Source of the DNA: Plantactinospora soyae
Lineage (GTDB): Bacteria; Actinomycetota; Actinomycetes; Mycobacteriales; Micromonosporaceae
Assembly: GCF_014874095.1 (NCBI RefSeq)
Contig: NZ_JADBEB010000001.1
Span: 2,108,001 to 2,172,000, forward strand
Reading direction: 5' to 3'
DNA length: 64,000 nucleotides
Both the position numbers and the translations under genes were made by a program. The notes beneath the pieces were generated by a model that was not told where the DNA came from, did not search any database, and saw only the letters and a program-made list of their open reading frames with translations. Of this stretch, positions 8,421-15,950 are shown piece by piece (the first letter of the stretch is position 1; each line of letters begins with the position of its first letter).

Positions 8421-9020
8421 ATGGATGTGTTCTGTCGAACGTTCCTGCCGGCCGCCGCGGCGACCGGGGTGGCCAGCCCGACCGTGAGTCGGCACCTGCC
8501 GATTCTGCGCAACTGCGTGCAGGCGGGGGACGCCACGATCCTGGTGACCCGGTGCACCCGGCCGGAACAGTCGGCACACCACAGCTACCTGCTGCTGATG
8601 ACCACCCGGCGGCTGGTGGTCACCCAGCAGAGCCGGGTACTGCACCGGCTGCGGTTGCACCTCAACACCGACCTGCGGCACCTCGGCAACGTCAGCTGGA
8701 CCCCGGATCCCCGGGAGCTGCTGGTCGAGCTGGCCGCGACCGCCGTCGACGGGGTCCGTGAGCGTTTCCTGATCCGGGCCGACCGGCCCAGCCAGATGTG
8801 GGAACTCGACGCCCTGTTCAGCCACGTCTTCCGGCCGAAGATGACGGCGCGGGCCGTCCCCCTTCCGCAGGCCGTCGCGCTGCCGACCGTCGGCACGCCG
8901 ACCGACTCCACCGCCGCCCAGGGCAGCCGGGCCGGCGGAGCGCCGGTGCTCCGGCCGGTCGGTGCGGGCGCCACCGGAGGCGGTCGCGCGTCGAGGCTGC
9001 GCCCCGCGATCGCCATCTGA
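8421..9020 (+). CDS. Conserved hypothetical protein with PH-like region
   Basis: A 199-residue soluble protein. Residues about 45-130 (LLMTTRRLVVTQQSRVLHRL, then NTDLRHLGNVSW, then RERFLIR) have the strand pattern of bacterial PH/bPH-type domains. The last 45 residues are Ala/Gly/Pro-rich and probably disordered. ATG 8421 is chosen by content; no clear ribosome binding site precedes it, and an in-frame ATG about 45 bases upstream is an alternative. It lies between the thiolase and a two-component pair without an obvious link to either. Confidence 0.6.
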   Translation: MDVFCRTFLPAAAATGVASPTVSRHLPILRNCVQAGDATILVTRCTRPEQSAHHSYLLLMTTRRLVVTQQSRVLHRLRLHLNTDLRHLGNVSWTPDPRELLVELAATAVDGVRERFLIRADRPSQMWELDALFSHVFRPKMTARAVPLPQAVALPTVGTPTDSTAAQGSRAGGAPVLRPVGAGATGGGRASRLRPAIAI

Positions 9021-9079
9021 CACCTCGCGGGCGACCGTGACGACCTCGCGGCGGAGCCTGACGACCTCGCGGCGGAGAC
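9018..9079. repeat. About 21-bp tandem repeat starting at a stop codon, three copies
   Basis: Units TGACACCTCGCGGGCGACCG (9018), TGACGACCTCGCGGCGGAGC (9038) and a near copy at 9059 follow each other. The first begins with the stop codon of the preceding gene. Period is 20-21 bp. Confidence 0.7.
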
Positions 9080-9146
9080 CGACTCCGTACCCGATCCGAA
9101 CGTTCCCACCCGGGTGGCCGGGCCGCCCGTCGGACATCATTGTCGG

Positions 9147-9842
9147 GTGGCCGTCGATGCGTACCCGCGAGGTCTCGTCCTCGTCGTCGAGGACGAGCGG
9201 TCCATCGCCGACCTGGTCCGCCTCTATCTGACCCGGGACGGGTTCGGGGTGCACGTCGAGCACGACGGCATCGCCGGGCTCGACGCCGCCCGCCGGATGC
9301 GTCCGGTCGCCTGCGTGCTTGACATCGCCTTGCCCGGGATGGCCGGTACCGAGGTCTGTCGCCAGATGCGTGCTGTCGGCGACTGGACGCCGGTAATCTT
9401 CCTCACCGCCCGCGACGACGAGGTGGACCGGGTCGTCGGCCTGGAACTCGGTGCCGACGACTATGTGACCAAGCCGTTCAGTCCTCGGGAGTTGGTGGCC
9501 CGGATCCGGGCGGTGCTGCGCCGGACCGGCGGTACCCCGGACGGTGCGGAGCGGCCCCGGGTGGTCGGCCCGGTCACGCTCGACCCGGTACGGCGACTGG
9601 TCACCGTGGGCGGAATCCCGGTACAGCTCACCTCCACCGAGTTCGACCTGCTGGCGCACCTGATGGGCCGGCCGGGACGGGTGTTCACCCGGGAGGAACT
9701 GCTCGCCAGCGTCTGGGGCTACGCGGCGCACACCGGAACCCGCACCGTCGACGTGCACGTGGCGCAGGTACGGGGAAAGCTCGGCGGCGCCGCCGAGGTG
9801 ATCCGGACCCATCGCGGCGTCGGGTACGCCTGTGCCGACTGA
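9147..9842 (+). CDS. OmpR-family response regulator
   Basis: A 231-residue regulator with a receiver domain (residues about 9-125) and a winged-helix DNA-binding domain (about 137-230). The acidic pair is in VVEDERS, the phosphorylated Asp is D59 in CVLDIALPGMAG, and the conserved Lys is in YVTKPFSPREL. The DNA-binding half carries LTSTEFDLLAHLM and RTVDVHVAQVRGKL. GTG 9147 is the first plausible start. The gene overlaps the kinase gene by 11 bases, so the two form one signalling unit. Confidence 0.92.
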   Translation: MAVDAYPRGLVLVVEDERSIADLVRLYLTRDGFGVHVEHDGIAGLDAARRMRPVACVLDIALPGMAGTEVCRQMRAVGDWTPVIFLTARDDEVDRVVGLELGADDYVTKPFSPRELVARIRAVLRRTGGTPDGAERPRVVGPVTLDPVRRLVTVGGIPVQLTSTEFDLLAHLMGRPGRVFTREELLASVWGYAAHTGTRTVDVHVAQVRGKLGGAAEVIRTHRGVGYACAD

Positions 9843-11385
9843 CCTCGTCGGGCCGCCGGACGGCCCCGAACCCTCGACCCGGTTCGAACCCTCGACCCGG
9901 TTCGAACCCTCGACCCGGTTCGAGTCGTCGGGGCGGTTCGAGTCGCCGGGCCGCCAGCTCGACTCGTCGGGCGGCCGGTTCGAGTCGTCGGGCCGGAGGC
10001 GGCGCCGGTTCGGTCGTACCCTGACGGCCCGCGCGGTCGCGGTCAGTTGCGCGGTGGCCCTGGTGTCGGTCTTCGTGACCGCCGTGATCGCCCTCCCGCT
10101 CGCCGCCCGCTCGGCGGAGCGGCAGGCCAGCGACGCGTTGACCGCACAGGCCCGGCTGGCAGCCGAGGCGCTGCGCCCCCGGATCGACCGGGGACGGACG
10201 GTCGACGAGGAGCGGATCGTCCGACAACTGCGCAACCAGGGGATCGACGCGTACCTGATCCGGGCCGGCCGCGCCGACCGGCCCGGACTGCCGGACCAGG
10301 TGGTGGATCGGGTGGCCGGGGGCCGGAACTTCTCCGGGCTCCGGCAGCTCGCCGGCCAGCCGACCATGATCGAGGGCCGCTGGTTGCCGGGCGGCAACGG
10401 CGTCGTGCTGGCCCGTCCGGCGACCACCGGCCTCTGGCAGGAGATCGTCGGGTGGCTCTGGCTGCCGCTGCTCGCCGGGCTCGCGGCCGGAGTCGTCGCC
10501 GGGGCGTTGCTCGCCCGCCGGTTGGCTCGGCCGATCAGCAACGCGGCCACGGCGGCGGCCCGGCTACGCGCCGGCGACCGGGCGGTCCGGGTACCGGTGG
10601 AACCGCCGGAGGAGGCCGCCGACCTGGCGTACGCGCTCAACGACCTGGCCGCCGCGCTCGCCCAGAGTGAGGGACGGCAGCGGGAGTTCCTGCTCTCCGT
10701 CTCGCACGAGTTGCGTACGCCGTTGACCGCGATCCGTGGCTACGCCGAGGCCCTGGCCGACGGGGTGGTCGGCCCGGACGGGGGCCAGCGGGCCGGTCAG
10801 ATCATGCTGACCGAGGCGGAACACCTCGATCGGCTGGTCACCGATCTGCTGTCGCTGGCCCGGCTGGAGGCGGCCGACTTCGCGCTGGAGCCGGTGCCGG
10901 TCGACCTCGACCAGTTGGGTCGCGATGCCACGCAGACCTGGGCGGCCCGGTGCGCGGCCCTCGGCGTCGTGCTGCGGACCGAGACTCCGGCCGTACCGAC
11001 CTGGGTCCATACCGATCCCGGACGGATCCGGCAGGTCGTCGACGGGCTGTTGGAGAACGCGCTCCGGGTGGTGCCGCCGGGGGCGACGATCGTGCTCGCG
11101 GTACGGCCGCCGGCTCCGGACGAGCCGGCGGGTGCCGTGCTGGAGGTCCGGGACGGTGGGCCGGGGCTCGCCGACGACGACCTCGCGGTCGCCTTCGAAC
11201 GCGGCGCGTTGCGGCAGCGGTACCAGGGGGTCCGTAAGGTCGGCAGCGGCCTGGGCCTGGCGCTCGCCGCCGGGCTGGTTCGCCGGCTCGGCGGCCGGAT
11301 CAGCGCGGGGCACGCCCCGGAGGGCGGCGCCCGGTTCACCGTCTGGCTGCCGGCCGTCGGTGCGGTCCCGCACCGGACGTGCTGA
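9832..11385 (+). CDS. Sensor histidine kinase with repetitive N terminus
   Basis: A 517-residue membrane kinase paired with the preceding OmpR regulator. It has an unusual cytoplasmic N terminus (residues about 14-55) of near-repeats EPSTRF and ESSGRF. A first membrane helix (about 68-92), an extracytoplasmic sensor of about 110 residues, a second helix (about 208-228) and a HAMP linker follow. HisKA has phosphoacceptor His292 in SVSHELRTPLTAIRGY, and the HATPase domain has DGGPGLADDDL and GSGLGLALAAGL. GTG 9832 overlaps the regulator, implying translational coupling. The stimulus is unknown. Confidence 0.92.
   Translation: MPTDLVGPPDGPEPSTRFEPSTRFEPSTRFESSGRFESPGRQLDSSGGRFESSGRRRRRFGRTLTARAVAVSCAVALVSVFVTAVIALPLAARSAERQASDALTAQARLAAEALRPRIDRGRTVDEERIVRQLRNQGIDAYLIRAGRADRPGLPDQVVDRVAGGRNFSGLRQLAGQPTMIEGRWLPGGNGVVLARPATTGLWQEIVGWLWLPLLAGLAAGVVAGALLARRLARPISNAATAAARLRAGDRAVRVPVEPPEEAADLAYALNDLAAALAQSEGRQREFLLSVSHELRTPLTAIRGYAEALADGVVGPDGGQRAGQIMLTEAEHLDRLVTDLLSLARLEAADFALEPVPVDLDQLGRDATQTWAARCAALGVVLRTETPAVPTWVHTDPGRIRQVVDGLLENALRVVPPGATIVLAVRPPAPDEPAGAVLEVRDGGPGLADDDLAVAFERGALRQRYQGVRKVGSGLGLALAAGLVRRLGGRISAGHAPEGGARFTVWLPAVGAVPHRTC
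9868..9993. repeat. 18-bp coding tandem repeat in the kinase N terminus
   Basis: Three exact 18-bp copies of GAACCCTCGACCCGGTTC occupy 9868-9921. Diverged copies encoding ESSGRF-like hexapeptides follow to about 9993. All copies keep the reading frame, so copy number can change without disrupting the kinase. Confidence 0.75.
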
Positions 11386-11652
11386 CCGTCGCCGCGGCCG
11401 GCGGCCGAGGCCCGGAAGAGCCTGCTGGTACGCCGCCGACAGTCCCTGGCCACGCGACCGCCAGAGCCGCACAACGGCTGCCGGACAGCGGCCGGACGGG
11501 CCCCGACCAGCACTCGGATGCGCCGGGAACAGCCTGGACGTGAAACCGGGTCGCGAAGATCTGACCAGGGGTCGTGCCGATGCCAGGGACGGCGAAGAGC
11601 GCCGATCAGGCTAGGCTAGGGCCGATTCGTCGTCGGCACCGTGGAGATCCCC

Positions 11653-12357
11653 GTGAAGCTCTCGATCCTCATGCCGGTCTACAACGAGGAAGAACGTGTC
11701 GCGGACGCCCTCAAGCAGGCGCTCGCGGTCGACTACCCGTGCGAGATCGAGCTTGTTGTGGTCGATGACGGTAGCCGTGATGGTACCGGAGAGATCCTCG
11801 GACGGGTCGACGACACCCGGCTCCGGGTGATCACCCATCCGCGCAACGCGGGGAAGGGCGCCGCGATCAAGAGCGCGGTCGACAACGCCGACGGCGAGTA
11901 CATGGTGATCCTGGACGCCGACCTGGAGTACGACCCGCAGGACATCCCCAAGCTCCTCGCCCCGGTGCTGGACGGCCGGGCGACCGTGGTCTACGGAAAT
12001 CGAACATTCGGCAGCCACAGCGCCTACAGCTTCTGGTACGTGATGGGCAACAAGGCCGTCACCACGGCCGCCAACGTGCTGTTCAACTCCTACATCGGCG
12101 ACCTGGAGACCTGCTTCAAGCTGATGCCGGTCGCGCTGTACCGCTCCCTGGACGTGCGTTCCCGTGGGTTCGGAATGGAGGCGGAGGTGACCGGCAAGCT
12201 GCTGCGTCGCCGGATCCGCCCGTACGAGGTGCCGATCAGTTACCGGGCCCGGGGTCGGGAAGAGGGCAAGAAGATCACCTGGAAGGACGGCGTCGAGGCG
12301 CTGTTCATCCTCGGCCGGGAGCGGACCCGTCGCCGGGCCCTCCCCGGCCGCCGCTGA
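11653..12357 (+). CDS. Family 2 glycosyltransferase (dolichyl/polyprenyl-phosphate mannosyltransferase-like)
   Basis: A 234-residue GT-A enzyme. It carries the nucleotide-sugar motif VVDDGSRDGTGEIL, the metal-binding DADLEYDPQD and the acceptor region with TCFKLM and RSRGFGMEAEV. It resembles enzymes that transfer a sugar from an NDP-sugar to polyprenyl phosphate at the inner face of the membrane; there is no C-terminal membrane region. GTG 11653 follows GGAGA six bases upstream, better than GTG 11641. The last codons are part of a tandem repeat that continues past the stop. Confidence 0.85.
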   Translation: MKLSILMPVYNEEERVADALKQALAVDYPCEIELVVVDDGSRDGTGEILGRVDDTRLRVITHPRNAGKGAAIKSAVDNADGEYMVILDADLEYDPQDIPKLLAPVLDGRATVVYGNRTFGSHSAYSFWYVMGNKAVTTAANVLFNSYIGDLETCFKLMPVALYRSLDVRSRGFGMEAEVTGKLLRRRIRPYEVPISYRARGREEGKKITWKDGVEALFILGRERTRRRALPGRR

Positions 12358-12423
12358 CCGACCGGGCCCTCCCCGCCCGTCGCGCTGACCGACCGGGCCC
12401 TCCCCGGCCGGTGCGCTGATCGA
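12333..12423. repeat. About 30-bp tandem repeat of the glycosyltransferase 3' end
   Basis: CCGGGCCCTCCCCGGCC-like units followed by GCGCTGACCGA start at 12333, 12362 and 12393. The first copy contains the glycosyltransferase stop codon; the other two are noncoding duplicates of the gene end. Confidence 0.7.
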
Positions 12424-12428
12424 CCGGG

Positions 12429-13333
12429 TCAGCCGAGGAAGGCGCTGATCGACCGGCGCAGTCCCGCCGCGTCCAGGCCGTGCCAACGGGCGTGGTCGGC
12501 CGGACTGCCGTAGCGGCGCAGGTCGGCGCGGCCCACGCCGAGCGCCAGCAGCCGATGGGGTACGCCGGCCAGCGCCCCGCTCAGCACCGCGCTCGACGTA
12601 CCGGCGAGGTACGGCTCCACCAGCACCACCGCCGGGGCGGCCGGTGCCGGCGTACCGACCAGTTCACGCAGGCCGACAGCGTCGAACGGTCGGGGCGTGT
12701 GCGTGTACGCGACCGTGACGTCCAGCCCGGTGACGGCGTGCAGTACCGGGTTGAGCATCGGGCCGACCGCCAGCACCAGGGGTGCGCCGGCTGATCCCCG
12801 GTGCACCACCATCAGCCGTCCGGCGGCGGGTCGGGGCAGGTCGTTGGCCGCGGTGGAGAGCCGTAGGTAGACCCGTTCGTCGTGGTTCGCCGCTGCCCGC
12901 AGCAGCGCCGGCACCTCGTCCGGATGCCCGGGTACGTGCACCGTCCAGTCGGTGAGGGTGTCCAGCAGCGCCACGTCACCGGGCGACATGTGCGTACGGC
13001 CCATGCTCGACCCGTCGTACGACGCGCCGACGCTGACCACGACGGCGCCCACCCCCTGGTGGTCCAGGTCAAGTTTGAGCTGCTCGTAGACCCGGTCGAC
13101 GGCGAACGTGGCGTACGAGTGCACGATCGGGCGCAGGCCGGTCAGGGCGAGTCCACCGGCGACGCCGACCATCAGTTGTTCACGGATCCCGACGTTGAGT
13201 ACCGGTCGGGGTGCCGTCGGGCGGCGGGGGCGAAGGCCGAGGCGGAGATGTCGGCGAGGACGATCGCGGTGCGCGGATCGTCGTCCAGCAGGGCGGTGGC
13301 GGTGTTTGTGAAGGTGTCCCGCATCTCGGTCAT
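12429..13333 (-). pseudogene. Transketolase C-terminal subunit, interrupted by one frameshift
   Basis: The gene should start at ATG 13331-13333, overlapping the stop of the N-terminal subunit as ATGA. It begins MTEMRDTFTNTATALLDDDP and continues to AARRHPDR. There the frame breaks: one base appears missing near 13201-13204, because the expected family sequence RVLNVGIREQL resumes only in the next frame. From 13172 down the protein is intact to the stop (GRTHMSPGDVALLD, FDAVGLRELVG). It would supply the pyrimidine-binding half of a split thiamine-diphosphate transketolase. A sequencing error or a real null allele are both possible; the rest of the gene shows no decay. Confidence 0.75.
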
Positions 13334-14067
13334 CCCTTGGCTTCGACGACGGCGACGAGCACGTGCGGCCGGTCCGGTTGGCCGATGGTGAGGGCGGTCT
13401 CGATCGCGTCGTGGTCTCGGCCGTCGACGGTGCGGGCGGTCCAGCCGTGCACTGTGAACCGGCTCGCGATCCCGCCGGGCCAGCCGTGACTGGCGGACTG
13501 GTTGTCGATCACGATCGCGGTGAGCGTGGCCAGTCCGGTCGCACCGGCGTACGCGATCGCCTCGTGGTTCGAGCCCTCGTCCAGTTCGGCGTCGCCGAGC
13601 AGCACGTACACCCGGGGTAGGTCCAGGCCCTGGGCCCGCAGCCCGAGTGCGGTGCCGACGCCCAGCCCGAGGCCGTGGCCGAGTGAGCCGGTGCCGATCT
13701 CGACCCCGGGTACCAGGGTCCGGTCGGGGTGGTGCCCGAGCCGGCTATCCGGACCGGCGAGGTCGTCGAGCCAGTCCTCCGGGATGAATCCCCTGGCGGC
13801 GAGTACGGCGTAGTAGGCGGCCGGTCCGTGGCCCTTGGAGAGCAGGAAGCGGTCCCGGTCCGGCGAGTCGGCGGTCTCCGGCGAGACCCGCAGGATCCGG
13901 TCGTAGAGCACCCAGAGCACGTCGAGGGTCGAATGGGCGCTGGGCGCGTGTTTCTCGTCGCCGGTCAACCGGCGGAGCAGCGGCCCGAGTCGGGCCGGCC
14001 GTCCGGGGCGCCGGTTCCGGGTCGCGGTGCCGACCGGCGGGTCGGGCGCGGTGGAGGTCGTGGTCAT
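13330..14067 (-). CDS. Transketolase N-terminal subunit (TPP-binding half)
   Basis: A 245-residue protein matching the N-terminal half of split transketolases. It has SKGHGPAAYYAVLAARG, PGVEIGTGSLGHGLGLGVG and the diphosphate/Mg2+ motif LLGDAELDEGSNHEA followed by IVIDNQSA. It needs the downstream subunit for activity; that subunit carries a frameshift here. ATG 14065-14067 follows AGGGG and is preferred over the longer frame to 14094, which overlaps the operator palindrome. It is divergent from soxR with about 60 bases between, so redox control of this locus is plausible. Confidence 0.85.
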   Translation of the reverse strand: MTTTSTAPDPPVGTATRNRRPGRPARLGPLLRRLTGDEKHAPSAHSTLDVLWVLYDRILRVSPETADSPDRDRFLLSKGHGPAAYYAVLAARGFIPEDWLDDLAGPDSRLGHHPDRTLVPGVEIGTGSLGHGLGLGVGTALGLRAQGLDLPRVYVLLGDAELDEGSNHEAIAYAGATGLATLTAIVIDNQSASHGWPGGIASRFTVHGWTARTVDGRDHDAIETALTIGQPDRPHVLVAVVEAKG

Positions 14068-14081
14068 GCCCCTAGCCTGCA

Positions 14082-14101
14082 AGTTAAAGTGCACTTGAAC
14101 T
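14082..14101. promoter_or_regulatory. 20-bp palindrome, probable MerR-family (SoxR) operator
   Basis: AGTTAAAGTGCACTTGAACT is symmetric except for one base pair and lies midway between the divergent transketolase and soxR genes. MerR-family regulators bind such dyads within overlong promoter spacers. The centre AAGTGCACTT differs from the enteric SoxR box, so assignment to SoxR rests mainly on position. Confidence 0.55.
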
Positions 14102-14129
14102 CAAGGGTCCTCGGGCAGCGGAGATTGAT

Positions 14130-14567
14130 GTGCGGCAGGAGAGTCTGACCATCGGCGAGCTGGCGGTCCGGTCCGGCGTGGCGCCGTCGGCGCTGCGCTA
14201 CTACGAGCGGCTCGGGCTGATCCGGGCCGGTCGTACCGGCGGCAACCAGCGGCGCTTCGAGCGGGCCGAGCTGCGCCGGGTGTCCTTCATCCGGATCGCC
14301 CAGCAGCTCGGAGTGTCCCTGGAGGACATCCGGTCCGCGCTCGACGCGCTGCCAAACTCGCGTACCCCGAACAAGGCCGACTGGGCGCAGCTCTCCGCGA
14401 CCTGGCGGAGCCGGCTGGACGACAAGATCGATCTGTTGACCCGGCTCCGGGACAGCCTGACCAACTGCATCGGTTGTGGATGCCTTTCGTTGCGCAGTTG
14501 CAGCCTCTACAACCCGGACGACGAGCTGGCCCAACAGGGACCGGGCCCGCGCCGGATGCTCCCGTGA
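14130..14567 (+). CDS. soxR: Redox-sensitive MerR-family activator SoxR
   Basis: A 145-residue regulator. It has the MerR winged helix (LTIGELAVRSGVAPSALRYY, then ERLGLI), a dimerisation helix, and the [2Fe-2S] cysteine cluster with spacing C-x2-C-x-C-x5-C in NCIGCGCLSLRSCSL. This spacing is diagnostic for SoxR, which in actinobacteria responds to redox-active compounds. GTG 14130 is preceded by GGAG. It is divergent from the split transketolase across a palindromic operator and is followed by a strong hairpin. Confidence 0.92.
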   Translation: MRQESLTIGELAVRSGVAPSALRYYERLGLIRAGRTGGNQRRFERAELRRVSFIRIAQQLGVSLEDIRSALDALPNSRTPNKADWAQLSATWRSRLDDKIDLLTRLRDSLTNCIGCGCLSLRSCSLYNPDDELAQQGPGPRRMLP

Positions 14568-14574
14568 ACCGGCA

Positions 14575-14602
14575 TCGCCCCGCCGACGGATCGGCGGGGC
14601 GA
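14575..14602. terminator. Hairpin between soxR and the quinone oxidoreductase
   Basis: Perfect 12-bp arms (TCGCCCCGCCGA and its complement) with a four-base loop, nested inside a weaker outer pair (ACCGGCAT with ATGCCGGT, 14568-14629). It closes two convergent genes. Confidence 0.75.
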
Positions 14603-14637
14603 CGGGAGGACGGATCGATGGAATGCCGGTGACCTGA

Positions 14638-15615
14638 TCAGTCGACGGTGAGCAGGACCTTGCCGAAGTGCGAGCCCGAGTCGACCACCCGGTGGGCCTC
14701 AGCGGCCTGGGTCATCGGCAGCCGACGGTCGACGACGGGCCGGATCGCACCCGACTCGACCAGCGGCCAGACGTTTTCAAGTACGCCCTGGACGATCGCG
14801 GCCTTGTCCGCCGCCGGTCGGGAGCGCAGCGCGGTCGCGGTCACCGAGGCCCGCTTGGCGAGCAGCGCGCCCAGGTCCAGTTCCCCCCGACGCCCGCCCT
14901 GCATCCCGATCACCACGAGCCGGCCGCCGGTGGCCAGTGCGGCGACGTTGCGGCCCAGGTACGACCCGCCGATGATGTCCAGGATGACGTCGGCGCCCCG
15001 GCCGTCCGTGGCCTCCTTCGTCGCCTCGACGAAATCCTCGGTGGTGTAGTCGATGACCGAGGTGGCGCCGAGTTCGCGTAGCCGGTCGTGCTTGCCGGCC
15101 CGGGCGGTGGCCAGGACGGTGGCGCCGAGCACGGCTCCGAACTGGACCGCGAAGGTGCCGATGCCGCTGCCCCCACCGTGTACGAGCAGCGTCTCGCCGG
15201 CACCCAGCCGGGCCAGCCGGGCCACGTTCGACCAGACCGTGCAGGCCACCTCGGGCAGCGCGGCCGCGTCGGTCAGTTCGATGCCCTTCGGTACCGGCAG
15301 GAGCTGCCCGGCCGGCACGGCCACCCGTTCGGCGTATCCGCCGCCGGTGAGCAGGGCGCAGACCGGTTGACCCACGGTCCAGCCGGTCACCTCGGCTCCG
15401 ACCGCGCTGATCACGCCCGCGCACTCCAGCCCCGGGTACGGCGGGGCGCCGGCCGGCGGTGGGTAGAGGCCCTGGCGTTGCAGCAGGTCGGCCCGGTTCA
15501 CCGCGCTGGCGCGGATGTCGACCACCACTTCGTCGGGTCCGGGGGTCGGGTCGGGCACATCGGCCCAGAGCAGCGCGTCGGGGCCGCCCGGTGAGGGGAC
15601 AGTGATCGCCTTCAT
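14638..15615 (-). CDS. NAD(P)H-quinone oxidoreductase (zinc-independent MDR family)
   Basis: A 325-residue medium-chain reductase. It has a GroES-like N-terminal domain (SAVNRADLLQRQGLYPPP, PYPGLECAGVI) and a Rossmann NADPH site (LLVHGGGSGIGTFAVQ, then DYTTEDFVE, then VILDIIGG). Zinc-ligand residues of alcohol dehydrogenases are absent, as usual for QOR/PIG3-type enzymes. These reduce quinones in the cytosol. ATG 15613-15615 starts MKAITVPSPGG, a standard family start; the longer frame upstream has no support. It is convergent with soxR. Confidence 0.9.
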   Translation of the reverse strand: MKAITVPSPGGPDALLWADVPDPTPGPDEVVVDIRASAVNRADLLQRQGLYPPPAGAPPYPGLECAGVISAVGAEVTGWTVGQPVCALLTGGGYAERVAVPAGQLLPVPKGIELTDAAALPEVACTVWSNVARLARLGAGETLLVHGGGSGIGTFAVQFGAVLGATVLATARAGKHDRLRELGATSVIDYTTEDFVEATKEATDGRGADVILDIIGGSYLGRNVAALATGGRLVVIGMQGGRRGELDLGALLAKRASVTATALRSRPAADKAAIVQGVLENVWPLVESGAIRPVVDRRLPMTQAAEAHRVVDSGSHFGKVLLTVD

Positions 15616-15950
15616 GGACACAGTCTTACCGCCGTGCCGCCAGTCCGCAGCACCAGCCGGCCCACCATCGCTCCTACCAACGTCGCGTACGGCCCCACGC
15701 CAAGTCCCCACATATCGGGACGCGTACTGCTCGCACCATTCAGCGAGTTTCGTGGCGACCTTTCCGGACGAATGGTCGCTGAATGCCGAGAAATGGTTGT
15801 CCGGCCGGCTGCCATTGGCCATCCGCCCCGAACGGCCGGGCGATTCAACATTGGTTTCCGGCGGGGATGAACGGTAAAGCGCCTTACTGACACCTGCGTC
15901 CCCGTGTGCTATACAGGTTGCCCAATCCGACACATTCAAACGGGGTGGGT

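Noticed and set aside
8370-10640. 756-codon minus-strand frame
   Set aside because: Antisense to a hypothetical gene and the two-component pair, both with clear motifs; composition is biased and no family is recognisable.
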